NCBI RefSeq assembly: GCF_040605455.1
Contig: NZ_JBEXCV010000195.1
Location: forward strand, 1 to 13,684
Reading direction: 5' to 3'
DNA: 13,684 nucleotides
Source of the DNA: Embleya sp040605455
GTDB taxonomy: Bacteria > Actinomycetota > Actinomycetes > Streptomycetales > Streptomycetaceae
The position numbers were made by a program, and so were the translations under genes. The notes under the pieces are model-generated. The model searched no databases. It saw only the letters and a list, made by a program, of their open reading frames with translations, and was not told the origin of the DNA. Below, in pieces: positions 6,824-13,552 of this stretch (the stretch's first letter is position 1; each line of letters begins with the position of its first letter).

Positions 6824-6841
6824 GATGCGGAGACTCGCATC
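6824..6841 (+). repeat. Small hairpin in the L,D-transpeptidase leader
   Basis: GATGCG (6824-6829) and CGCATC (6836-6841) form a perfect six-base-pair stem with loop GAGACT, 45 bases before the start codon and 23 bases after the larger inverted repeat. It may be part of the same leader structure. Confidence 0.4.
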
Positions 6842-6886
6842 GCGCGGCCTCCATTTTCTCGACCCGCTTGAAGGGAACCCCGAAAC

Positions 6887-8161
6887 GTGGCAGGTAAAGC
6901 GATGCGGCGGCGCACCGTCCCGGCCGTCCTGGTCGCCGGCGCGATCCTGTTCACGGGGGCCTGCGGGCTGCTGGGCGGCGACGACAAGGGCGACAAGACG
7001 AGCAACGCGGGCGGGGAGTCCAAGGTGACGCCCGGAGCGACCGGCGGTGCCGGCGGCGGCACCGGGTCGGGCAAGCCCCAGGAGCCGGCCAAGGGCGCCG
7101 CACCCCAGGTGAACTTGACCCCCGAGGACGGCGCGACCGGCGTCGACCTCGGCGACCCGCTGACCTTCGCGGTCGACGGCGGCAAGATCACCACGGTCAA
7201 GGTGGTCAACGCGAAGGGCGAGCCGGTCGACGGCACCCTCGCGGCGGACGGCAAGTCCTGGAAGCCGAAGGTCCCGTTCACGCCCGGCGGTCAGTACACG
7301 GTGAGCACCACCGCCACCAACGCGGACAACCAGCCGACGACGGTGTCCACCAAGTTCACGACCGAGACGCTGGGCAAGGAGGTGACCGCGTCGATCTTCC
7401 CGGACGGCGGGACGGTCGGCGTGGGTCAGCCGGTGTCGGTGCGCTTCGACCGGCCGATCACCAACAAGGCCGAGGCGGAGAAGGCGATGAAGGTCACCGC
7501 CACTCCGGCGGTGTCCGGCGCGTGGCACTGGTTCGGCAACACGCGCGTGGAGTGGCGGCCGAAGGACTACTGGAAGGCCGGCACGAAGGTCAAGGTCGAC
7601 CTCAATCTGCGCGGCGCGGACCTGGGCGGCGGCGCGGGCTCCAAGCAGTACAAGAGCTTCAACTTCGCGATCGGCAACATCGCCCGGATCTCCACCGTCG
7701 ACGTGGCCGCCAAGACGATGACCACGACGGAGAACGGCAAGGTGGTCAGGACCACCAAGGTCACCACCGGTGAGTCCCCCAAGTACGACACGTGGGGCGG
7801 CGTGATGGTGGTGATGGAGAAGTACACCCAGACCCGGATGAACTCGGCGACCGTGGGCCTGGCCAAGGAGTACGACATCCCGGACGTGCCTTCGGCGGTC
7901 CGGATCACCACCTCCGGCACCTTCGTGCACGGCAACTACTGGTACGACAAGACGAATCCGCCGTTCGGTCGGGCCAACACCAGCCACGGCTGTGTGAGCA
8001 TGACGCCCGAGGACGCCAAGTGGTTCTACGACCACGCGGATCGCGGCGACGTGGTCAAGGTGATCAACTCCAAGGAGCGCACCGTCGCGGCCGACAACGG
8101 CTACGGCGCGTGGAACCTGAGCTGGTCGCAGTGGCTGGCCACGAGCGCGACCAAGCAGTGA
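6887..8161 (+). CDS. Lipoprotein L,D-transpeptidase (YkuD family), copy 1
   Basis: Predicted cell-surface enzyme of 424 residues forming 3-3 cross-links in peptidoglycan. A basic N-terminus and hydrophobic stretch end in FTGAC; C26 is the likely lipidated cysteine, although Thr at -3 is not the commonest lipobox residue. A Gly/Ala-rich linker (about 27-66) leads to two Ig-like domains, the second with GAWHWFGN and VEWRPKDYW as in actinobacterial L,D-transpeptidases. The YkuD domain starts near R267. Its active site is H348 (SGTFVHGN) and SHGCVSM with H367 and nucleophile C369. The tail ends with GYGAWNLSW. The GTG at 6887 has AAGGGA ten bases upstream; ATG at 6902 is an alternative that leaves the signal peptide intact. 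A strong terminator follows, and a paralogue lies directly downstream. Confidence 0.94.
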   Translation: MAGKAMRRRTVPAVLVAGAILFTGACGLLGGDDKGDKTSNAGGESKVTPGATGGAGGGTGSGKPQEPAKGAAPQVNLTPEDGATGVDLGDPLTFAVDGGKITTVKVVNAKGEPVDGTLAADGKSWKPKVPFTPGGQYTVSTTATNADNQPTTVSTKFTTETLGKEVTASIFPDGGTVGVGQPVSVRFDRPITNKAEAEKAMKVTATPAVSGAWHWFGNTRVEWRPKDYWKAGTKVKVDLNLRGADLGGGAGSKQYKSFNFAIGNIARISTVDVAAKTMTTTENGKVVRTTKVTTGESPKYDTWGGVMVVMEKYTQTRMNSATVGLAKEYDIPDVPSAVRITTSGTFVHGNYWYDKTNPPFGRANTSHGCVSMTPEDAKWFYDHADRGDVVKVINSKERTVAADNGYGAWNLSWSQWLATSATKQ

Positions 8162-8176
8162 CCGGGGTGTGACCTG

Positions 8177-8203
8177 CGGGGGCGCACCGCGGTCGCGCCC
8201 CCG
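8177..8203 (+). terminator. Terminator after the first L,D-transpeptidase
   Basis: CGGGGGCGC (8177-8185) and GCGCCCCCG (8195-8203) form a perfect nine-base-pair stem around ACCGCGGTC, 15 bases after the stop codon. It suggests that the two transpeptidase genes are separate transcripts, or that read-through is limited. Confidence 0.8.
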
Positions 8204-8343
8204 ACGCGCCGATCGGGCAACGCGCTCCGAGCGACGCGCATCGATTGAGACCTCGATCACAGGGTCCCCCGCGCAACGGCTGCGCCGCCGCCGGCGTCCC
8301 TTTGGTGAATCCACCTGAGGGCCGAACACGGGGAACCCGCCAC
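8204..8343 (+). promoter_or_regulatory. Promoter/leader of the second L,D-transpeptidase
   Basis: This 140-base gap must carry the promoter if the upstream terminator works. Near the start codon are GGTGAATCCACC (8302-8313), which can form a four-base-pair hairpin, and ACGGGGAACCCG (8327-8338). Together they resemble conserved blocks of the c-di-AMP (ydaO) riboswitch. However, the usual 3' half is absent before the start codon, so I do not call a riboswitch. The GGGGAA within the second block may be the ribosome binding site. Confidence 0.3.
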
Positions 8344-9531
8344 ATGAATCGAACCACCCGAAGCGTCGGAGTCGCCGCGCTGGTCGCCGCGTCACTGCTG
8401 CTGACCGGAGCCTGTAGCAAGGACGACGCGAAGAAGAAGGCGCCGGATCCGGCGAAGGCGGCCGGCGAGAACCGCAACGGCGCGGTGGACCCGGCCGTCG
8501 TCACCCTGACCCCCGCGGACAAGGCCACCGGCGTCGACCCCGGGATGCCGATCACCGTCGCGGTCGGCGGCGGCAAGGTCGCCGACGTCAAGGTGACCAA
8601 CGCGAGTGGCGAGTCGGTGGACGGCGCGCTGGCGGGCAACGCGTGGAAGCCCAAGGTGCCGTTCATGTACGGCGGCAAGTACACGGTGACCGCGACCGCG
8701 ACCAACGCGGAGAACAAGCCGACCACCGCGACCGCGGCGTTCACCGTGCTCAACCCCACCCAGGCGGCCACCGCGACGTTCATGCCGGACGCCGATTCCA
8801 CGGTCGGCGTCGGTCAGCCGGTCTCGATCACGTTCGACGAGCCGGTGAAGAACCACAAGGCGGTGCAAGAGGCGATCAAGGTCACCGCCACCCCGGCGGT
8901 GGACGGCGCGTGGCACTGGTTCGGCAACTCGCGGGTGGAGTGGCGGCCGAAGGACTACTGGCAGGTCGGCACGCAGGTCAAGGTCGACCTGAACCTGCGC
9001 GGTGTGGACCTCGGCGGCGGCGTGATGTCGAAGCAGTTCAAGAGCTTCTCGTTCAAGATCTCGGACACCAAGCGGATCGCCGTCGTGGACGCCAACGCGC
9101 ACACGATGACCGTCTCGGAGAACGACCAGGTGGTCAAGACGATCCCGATCACGGCGGGCGAGGACCCCAAGTACACGACGTGGAACGGGATCATGGTCAT
9201 GGAAGAGCGCTACCCCACGCTCGACATGAACTCGCAGACGGTGGGCCTGGGCAACGAGTACGACCAGAAGGCCGTGCCGTTCGCGATGCGGATCACCGAG
9301 TCGGGCACGTTCCTGCACGCGAACACGTGGAATCCCAACAACCCGTTCGGCAACGCCAACACCAGCCACGGTTGCGTCAGTATGACCCTGGAGAACGCCA
9401 AGTGGTTCTACGAGCGTTCCATCCGCGGCGACATCGTCCAGGTCAAGGGCAACGAGGAGAAGCCGGTCGCGCCCGACAACGGCTACGGCGCGTGGAACCT
9501 GACCTGGGAGCAGTGGACCGCCGGCAACTGA
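8344..9531 (+). CDS. Lipoprotein L,D-transpeptidase (YkuD family), copy 2
   Basis: Close paralogue of the preceding gene, 395 residues. The signal peptide ends in LLLTGAC with C24 as the likely lipidated cysteine; the TGAC lipobox is identical in both copies. The linker after it is shorter and Lys/Ala-rich, explaining most of the length difference. The Ig-like region keeps GAWHWFGN and VEWRPKDYW. The YkuD domain begins near R244, with H325 (SGTFLHAN), H342 and nucleophile C344 in SHGCVSM, and ends GYGAWNLTW. All catalytic residues are present, so both copies should be active. The ATG at 8344 begins the signal peptide (MNRTTR); upstream in-frame sequence does not look like part of one. The pair looks like a tandem duplication that has diverged, possibly to split work between conditions or growth stages. 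Confidence 0.94.
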   Translation: MNRTTRSVGVAALVAASLLLTGACSKDDAKKKAPDPAKAAGENRNGAVDPAVVTLTPADKATGVDPGMPITVAVGGGKVADVKVTNASGESVDGALAGNAWKPKVPFMYGGKYTVTATATNAENKPTTATAAFTVLNPTQAATATFMPDADSTVGVGQPVSITFDEPVKNHKAVQEAIKVTATPAVDGAWHWFGNSRVEWRPKDYWQVGTQVKVDLNLRGVDLGGGVMSKQFKSFSFKISDTKRIAVVDANAHTMTVSENDQVVKTIPITAGEDPKYTTWNGIMVMEERYPTLDMNSQTVGLGNEYDQKAVPFAMRITESGTFLHANTWNPNNPFGNANTSHGCVSMTLENAKWFYERSIRGDIVQVKGNEEKPVAPDNGYGAWNLTWEQWTAGN

Positions 9532-9577
9532 CCCACCGGCCGCCGGCCGACTCGCACACGATGTCCAACCTGTCCGG

Positions 9578-10234
9578 ATGACCGCCCCTCAGGACCCACC
9601 GCTGCTGAACGACGCGACGTTGAGCCGCTCGCCGGTCGTGGCGAACAACGCGATGAACCGCGAGCGGGGTCTGCGTGGAGTGAACAGCTACGCGCGCGAG
9701 TTGGGCTTCGACCCGCTGTCCCGGTTGGCCCCCGGGACGGCGTGGCTCGACCTGTGCTGCGGGTCCGGTCGGGCGCTGTTCGAGGCGGCCGGTGATCCGC
9801 GCGCCGAGGGCGTGCGGATCACCGGCGTCGACCTGGTCGACTTCTTCCTTCCCGCCGTCCGGCCGGCCGGGCTCGACCTGATCGCAGCCGACGCGACCGG
9901 GTGGACCGCGCCTGGCCGCTACGACCTGATCACCTGCGTGCACGGCCTGCATTACGTAGGCGATCGACTCGGGTTGCTTGCCCGGATCGCGTCCTGGCTG
10001 ACGCCCACCGGCCTGTTCGTCGCCGACTTCGACCCGGCCGGACTCGCGCTCGCCGCCGACCTGCCGGGCGAGTTGCGCCGCCAGGGCTTCGAGTACGACG
10101 CGCGCCGGCGGCGGCTGGTGCTGCGTGGAGCGCGGGAGGTGGTGTTCCCCTACACCTATCTGGGTGCCGACGATACGGTCGGGCCCAACTACACGGGCCA
10201 ACCGGCGGTACGTGCCCACTACACCGGAACGTGA
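9578..10234 (+). CDS. Class I SAM-dependent methyltransferase
   Basis: Predicted soluble methyltransferase of 218 residues. The Rossmann-type SAM-binding signature is clear: WLDLCCGSGRAL (D58 to G64), then the acidic end of strand 2 in TGVDLVD (D85), a DATGW segment, and YDLITCVHGLHYV as the motif IV region. The N-terminal MNRERGLRGVNSYARELGFDP is family-like and supports starting at 9578, because the next in-frame ATG would cut it. There is no obvious ribosome binding site. A six-codon reading frame at 9561-9581 (MSNLSG) stops on the start codon as ATGA and could couple translation. The gene begins 46 bases after the second transpeptidase and may share its transcript. The substrate is unknown; the closing part (FPYTYLGADDTVGPNYTG) carries no recognisable specificity motif. 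Confidence 0.85.
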   Translation: MTAPQDPPLLNDATLSRSPVVANNAMNRERGLRGVNSYARELGFDPLSRLAPGTAWLDLCCGSGRALFEAAGDPRAEGVRITGVDLVDFFLPAVRPAGLDLIAADATGWTAPGRYDLITCVHGLHYVGDRLGLLARIASWLTPTGLFVADFDPAGLALAADLPGELRRQGFEYDARRRRLVLRGAREVVFPYTYLGADDTVGPNYTGQPAVRAHYTGT

Positions 10235-10392
10235 CAGAGGCCACTGCGGTGACGGGAGTCCGAATGAGCGTATGAACTGTTGAACACATCGACTACGGGT
10301 ACGCCTGCCACGGAGCAACCGTTCCGGCAGCCGTCCCGACGCCCCATCCGAAGATCCTCCCGACAACCCTCCCCAGGCGAGACGAGGCAGCC

Positions 10393-11088
10393 GTGTGTTG
10401 GAGCGCCGAAGTCGATCTCGTGATGGGCAGCGCCATCACGGCCGTGGGCATAGCAAGCGTCGCGTCGGTACGGCGAATCAACGATCTGCCGATGGCGATG
10501 TTGCCCGTGATCCTCGGCGCCCACCAGCTGGTCGAGGCGGTGGTGTGGAAGGGCGAGCGAGGTGCGGTGTCCGCCGGCACCGCCGAGATCGCACGCGAGG
10601 CCTGGGCCACGATCGCCTTCCCGCTGCTGCCCGCCTTCGTCCCGCTCGCCGTGGTGGCCGCGCAATGGCCGCTGCGGCCCGGCCGGGAGCGGGTCCGGGC
10701 GACCTTCTTCGTGCTGCTCGGCCTGGTGGTCGCCGGCGCACTCGGACACGCGCTGGCATCGCGCCCGGTGAACGCCGAGATCTGCGGGAGCACCGTGCGC
10801 TACTCGGTGGGCATCCCCGGCGCCCCATGGGTGATCGCCGGCTACCTGGTGGCGACCCTGGGGTCGCTGCTGCTGGCCCGGGACCGATTGTTGCGCGTCC
10901 TGGGCCTGGTCTGCGCCGTCGGCGCGGCTGTCACGATGCGTCTGTGGTTCCACTCCTTCGCCTCGACCTGGTGCGCCGTGGCGGCCGTCGCGAGCGTGAT
11001 CGTGTTGTGGTGGGTGCGCTCCCGACGCGATCCGCCGGTGGGGGGCTCGGGGCACCGACCCGGGCCGGTCTCCGAACTCGTGCGCTGA
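10393..11088 (+). CDS. DUF6629-type multi-pass membrane protein
   Basis: Membrane protein of 231 residues with about seven predicted helices (roughly 7-26, 33-52, 71-92, 102-122, 143-161, 165-182 and 190-208) and a short hydrophilic tail. The N-terminus MCWSAEVDL and the motif HQLVEAVVW in helix 2 (H44, Q45, E48) are characteristic of the family I know as DUF6629, widespread in Streptomyces and of unknown function. The start is GTG at 10393, with GAGG at 10384-10387 five bases upstream. It is a single gene, 158 bases after the methyltransferase and convergent with the QueA-like gene. Conserved His/Glu in the membrane could bind a metal or cofactor, but this is only a suggestion. Confidence 0.8.
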   Translation: MCWSAEVDLVMGSAITAVGIASVASVRRINDLPMAMLPVILGAHQLVEAVVWKGERGAVSAGTAEIAREAWATIAFPLLPAFVPLAVVAAQWPLRPGRERVRATFFVLLGLVVAGALGHALASRPVNAEICGSTVRYSVGIPGAPWVIAGYLVATLGSLLLARDRLLRVLGLVCAVGAAVTMRLWFHSFASTWCAVAAVASVIVLWWVRSRRDPPVGGSGHRPGPVSELVR

Positions 11089-11091
11089 GGT

Positions 11092-11147
11092 CGCACCGGC
11101 TCGCCATCGGTGCGGGGCGGCGGCGCGGGATCGCGGAACGGCGCCGC
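11092..11147. terminator. Candidate bidirectional terminator between convergent genes
   Basis: Two hairpins fill the 63-base gap between the DUF6629 and QueA-like stop codons. CGCACCG (11092-11098) pairs with CGGTGCG (11108-11114) with a nine-base loop. GCGGCGC (11120-11126) pairs with GCGCCGC (11141-11147) with a 14-base loop. Position and G/C-rich stems fit termination for both genes. Confidence 0.5.
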
Positions 11148-11151
11148 GGAT

Positions 11152-12168
11152 TCAGGGCAGCAGCAGTGAACTGTCGCCGAACTCGTGCCACAGGTAGCCC
11201 TCGGCGAGTGCCTCGTCGTACGCCCGGCGCACCACCGCCGGGCCCACCACCGCCTCCAGAAGCAGCAGGTGGGTTGCCTCCGGCGCATGCAGGCCGCTGA
11301 TGATGCCGTCCACTACCCGGGCCGGCCGGCCCGGGCCGAGCAGCAGGTCGGTCCAGCCGCGCGCGGCCGCGATCTCGCCGTCGGGTCGGACCGCCGACTC
11401 CAGCGCCCGGGTCACCGTGGTGCCCACCGCGATCACCCGACGGGCCTGACGGACCAGGTCCGCCGTGTGCTCCGGGACGTTGAACCACTCGCGCAGCGGC
11501 GGCTCGCCCACGTCCTGCGAGGACACCCCGGTGTGCAGCACGATCGGTGCGACGGCGACGCCGCGGGTGATCAGGTCGACCACGAGTTCGTTGGTGAACG
11601 GGCGTCCCGCGCTCGGCATCTCGGCGCTGCCCTCGTCCCGCGCGAAGACCGTCTGATACGCCGTCAGCGGCCATCTTTCGCGCAGGTAGGCGTAGGTGAT
11701 CGGGCGACCGCGCTCGGCCAGGAAGGTCTCCACCCGGGCCTGCGGCACGGTGATCCGCGCCTTCCACAGCCGCTGCGGGGCGTGCTCCACCGGATACGGG
11801 TCCAGCAACAGCGCCATCCCGCATCCGGTGCCGGGAAAGCGCACCGCCTCGAACCGGCGCACGCCGTCCACCGGCCCGGGCGTGCCGTCGGCGTGCCGCA
11901 GTTCGAGCACCCAGGTCTCGGCGTCGATCCGGGTGGCGAAGTGCACGGTCACCGGCGAGCCGTCGGCACGGTAGCCGTCCACCGCGGCGGGCAGCGTCGC
12001 GGAGGTGTTCACCACCAGCAGGTCGCCGGGGCCCAGGTGCCGGCCGAGGTCGCGGAACACGGTGTGCTCGACCCGCCCCTCGGCGTGTATGAGCAGCCGG
12101 ATCCCGTCCCGCGTCAGTCCGCGCGCCTCGGCGGGTTCGGTCGCCGCCTGGGCGACCGGGGTGCTCAC
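11152..12168 (-). CDS. QueA-like protein (SAM:tRNA ribosyltransferase-isomerase family)
   Basis: Protein of 338 residues with the QueA fold. Recognisable stretches are GPGDLLVVNTSATLPAAVDG (canonical QueA has NDTRV and PARL here), ARITVPQA, IVLHTGVSSQDVG with H212 (canonical HVGxGTFxPV), LREWFNVPEHTA, GTTVTRALES, GWTDLLLGPG, VDGIISGLHAPEATHLLLLEAVVG and a C-terminal AYDEALAEGYLWHEFGDSSLLL. QueA transfers ribosyl from SAM to preQ1 in tRNA to make epoxyqueuosine. Queuosine synthesis is generally absent from actinomycetes and no other queuosine gene is here, so the substrate may differ. The N-terminus lacks the canonical PEELIAQ-type opening. The GTG start at 12168 overlaps the dehydrogenase stop as GTGA, showing translational coupling. 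Family membership is confident; the reaction is not. Confidence 0.85.
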   Translation of the reverse strand: MSTPVAQAATEPAEARGLTRDGIRLLIHAEGRVEHTVFRDLGRHLGPGDLLVVNTSATLPAAVDGYRADGSPVTVHFATRIDAETWVLELRHADGTPGPVDGVRRFEAVRFPGTGCGMALLLDPYPVEHAPQRLWKARITVPQARVETFLAERGRPITYAYLRERWPLTAYQTVFARDEGSAEMPSAGRPFTNELVVDLITRGVAVAPIVLHTGVSSQDVGEPPLREWFNVPEHTADLVRQARRVIAVGTTVTRALESAVRPDGEIAAARGWTDLLLGPGRPARVVDGIISGLHAPEATHLLLLEAVVGPAVVRRAYDEALAEGYLWHEFGDSSLLLP

Positions 12169-12869
12169 GAGGTCACCGCCGAGGCGAACTCGGCGACGGT
12201 GTACCGGCCGCTCGCGGGGCGCTCGTCGAGCAGCCTCAGCAGCGCCGGCACCACCGTCTCGGCGGCCGGCCGATCGGAGACGTCTTCGCCGGGGAACGCC
12301 TGCCGATGCAGGTCGGTGTTCATGTCGCCCGGATCGAACGCGTAGACGTCCAGGTCGGGTTGCTCGGCGGCCAGAGTCGCGGTGACGTGGTCGAGCGCGG
12401 CCTTGGTGGAGCCGTAGCCGCCCCAGCCGGGATAGGCGTTGACGGCGGCGTCCGAGCTGATGTTCACGACGGCGCCGCGATCGGGACGGCCGAGCAGCAG
12501 GGGCAGGGTCAGTTGGGCGAGTGCGAGCGGCGCGAACACGTTCACGTCGTACGCCCGGGCCAACTCGGCGAGCGGGTAGCCGGCGAGCGGCGGCATCGGG
12601 CTCGGGCCGAGCACACTCGCGTTGTTGACGAGCAGGTCGAGCCGACCGGACTCGCGGACCACGTCGCGCAGTTCGCGGCGGTGCGCGGGGTCGGCCACGT
12701 CGCCGGCAACGGCGATCACGTCGGCGTCGCCGCGCAGTTCGTCGGCGGCGCGGGCCAGGTCGGCGGCTCCGCGCGCGTCCAGGACCAGGGTCCAGGAGCG
12801 GGCGGCGAGCGCGTGGGCCAGGGCCAGGCCGAGCCCCCGCGAAGCGCCGGTGATGAGTGCGACAGGCAT
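12165..12869 (-). CDS. Short-chain dehydrogenase/reductase (SDR)
   Basis: Classical SDR oxidoreductase of 234 residues. The NAD(P)-binding TGASRGLG is at 7-14, the acidic GDVAD includes D57, NNAS (82-85) replaces the usual NNAG, and the catalytic residues are S139 (VNISSD), Y152 and K156 (YGSTK). Arg at position 11 within the glycine motif often goes with NADP(H) preference. The ATG at 12869 has GGAG six bases upstream (GGAGAACACC); an ATG six codons earlier has no comparable site. It is the first gene of a two-gene operon with the QueA-like gene, read divergently from soxR through a promoter bearing a SoxR-box-like site. The substrate is unknown. An NADPH-dependent carbonyl or quinone reduction would suit redox-stress control, but that is inference. 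Confidence 0.92.
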   Translation of the reverse strand: MPVALITGASRGLGLALAHALAARSWTLVLDARGAADLARAADELRGDADVIAVAGDVADPAHRRELRDVVRESGRLDLLVNNASVLGPSPMPPLAGYPLAELARAYDVNVFAPLALAQLTLPLLLGRPDRGAVVNISSDAAVNAYPGWGGYGSTKAALDHVTATLAAEQPDLDVYAFDPGDMNTDLHRQAFPGEDVSDRPAAETVVPALLRLLDERPASGRYTVAEFASAVTS

Positions 12870-12920
12870 GGTGTTCTCCAGAGGCATTCCACACCCCACC
12901 CGGTGATGGGTTGCCCCTCT

Positions 12921-12951
12921 ACACTGCAAGCTCAAGTGCACTTCAGGTCAA
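12921..12951 (-). promoter_or_regulatory. Predicted SoxR-controlled promoter of the SDR/QueA-like operon
   Basis: Read on the minus strand: -35 TTGACC (plus 12946-12951), a 19-base spacer (12927-12945) and a weak -10 CAGTGT (12921-12926). The spacer overlaps an imperfect palindrome, plus-strand GCTCAAGTGCACTTCAGG (12930-12947). This matches the E. coli soxS SoxR box CCTCAAGTTAACTTGAGG at 14 of 18 positions by direct comparison. The overlong 19-base spacing, with the operator starting at the -35 end, is typical of MerR-family activated promoters and copies the soxS geometry. It points towards the SDR gene, with transcription expected to start near 12914. It may also control soxR on the other strand. 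Confidence 0.75.
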
Positions 12952-13003
12952 GCCGACGAAACCAGGAATCGGCCGGATCGTGGACCGGACTTCAGGAGGC
13001 GGC

Positions 13004-13465
13004 GTGCTCACCGGAACGGACTTGTTGACCGTCGGCCAGATGACCGCGCGCAGCGGATTCGCGGCATCCGCCCTGCGCTACTACGAGGCGGAGGGGTTGA
13101 TCAGCGCGAGCCGCACGTCGGGCGGGCAGCGCCGCTACGAGCGGCACATCCTGCGCCGGCTGGCGTTCATCCGCGCGGCGCAGAACATCGGCCTCACCCT
13201 GGAGGAGATCAAGGAAGCGCTCGACAGGCTCCCAGAGGGCCGAACGCCCACGCCGGCCGACTGGGCGAAGATCAGTCGGGCCTGGCGTGGGCGGCTGGAG
13301 GAGGAGATCGAGGCACTGGTGCGGCTGCGGGACGGCCTGGAGCAGTGCATCGGCTGCGGCTGCCTGTCGATGAAGCGCTGCCGCATCTCCAACCCCGACG
13401 ACGTGGCCGCCCGCTACGGCTCCGGCGCCGTAACCCTCCCCGAACTCCTCCGCGCACACGGCTGA
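13004..13465 (+). CDS. soxR: Redox-sensing transcriptional activator SoxR (MerR family, [2Fe-2S])
   Basis: Protein of 153 residues, the usual SoxR length. The N-terminal winged helix reads LTVGQMTARSGFAASALRYYEAEGLI with GQRRYERH; a dimerisation helix follows. The diagnostic cluster is CIGCGCLSMKRC, giving C115, C118, C120 and C126 in the CX2CXCX5C spacing that binds [2Fe-2S]. Oxidation of the cluster by redox-active compounds activates bound target promoters. In actinomycetes SoxR usually answers to redox-active metabolites such as pigments and quinones. The start is GTG at 13004, four bases after a strong AGGAGG (12994-12999); sequence upstream in frame is not conserved-looking. The gene is divergent from the SDR/QueA-like operon, with the predicted SoxR box between them, making that operon the likely direct target. 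Confidence 0.95.
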   Translation: MLTGTDLLTVGQMTARSGFAASALRYYEAEGLISASRTSGGQRRYERHILRRLAFIRAAQNIGLTLEEIKEALDRLPEGRTPTPADWAKISRAWRGRLEEEIEALVRLRDGLEQCIGCGCLSMKRCRISNPDDVAARYGSGAVTLPELLRAHG

Positions 13466-13552
13466 CGCCGCCCGAGATCCGACCTCCGACCGGTGGCCTC
13501 AACCGCCGGCCGAGCTGAATTTCCCCCACCCGCCCGGCACTCGAAGCCACCC

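Larger units (their letters stand above)
5834..6886. other. About 1 kb intergenic region without a convincing gene
   Basis: This gap separates the divergently transcribed cvnA and first L,D-transpeptidase genes. Long open frames exist on both strands (for example 5935-6768 plus, 5974-6678 minus), but their translations are Arg/Pro/Ser-rich with no domain, no ribosome binding site and a weaker third-position bias than the neighbours. A purine-rich run with AGGAGG-like elements lies at about 6376-6426. An A/T-rich patch near 6676-6696 contains TATCTT (6684-6689), a possible -10 element, though I see no clear -35. Strong hairpins are listed separately. It must hold both divergent promoters and may hold a small RNA. 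Confidence 0.6.

Noticed and set aside
12870..12887. Alternative ATG at 12887 for the SDR
   Set aside because: The ATG at 12869 has GGAG six bases upstream and begins directly at the first beta strand; the upstream ATG has no good site.
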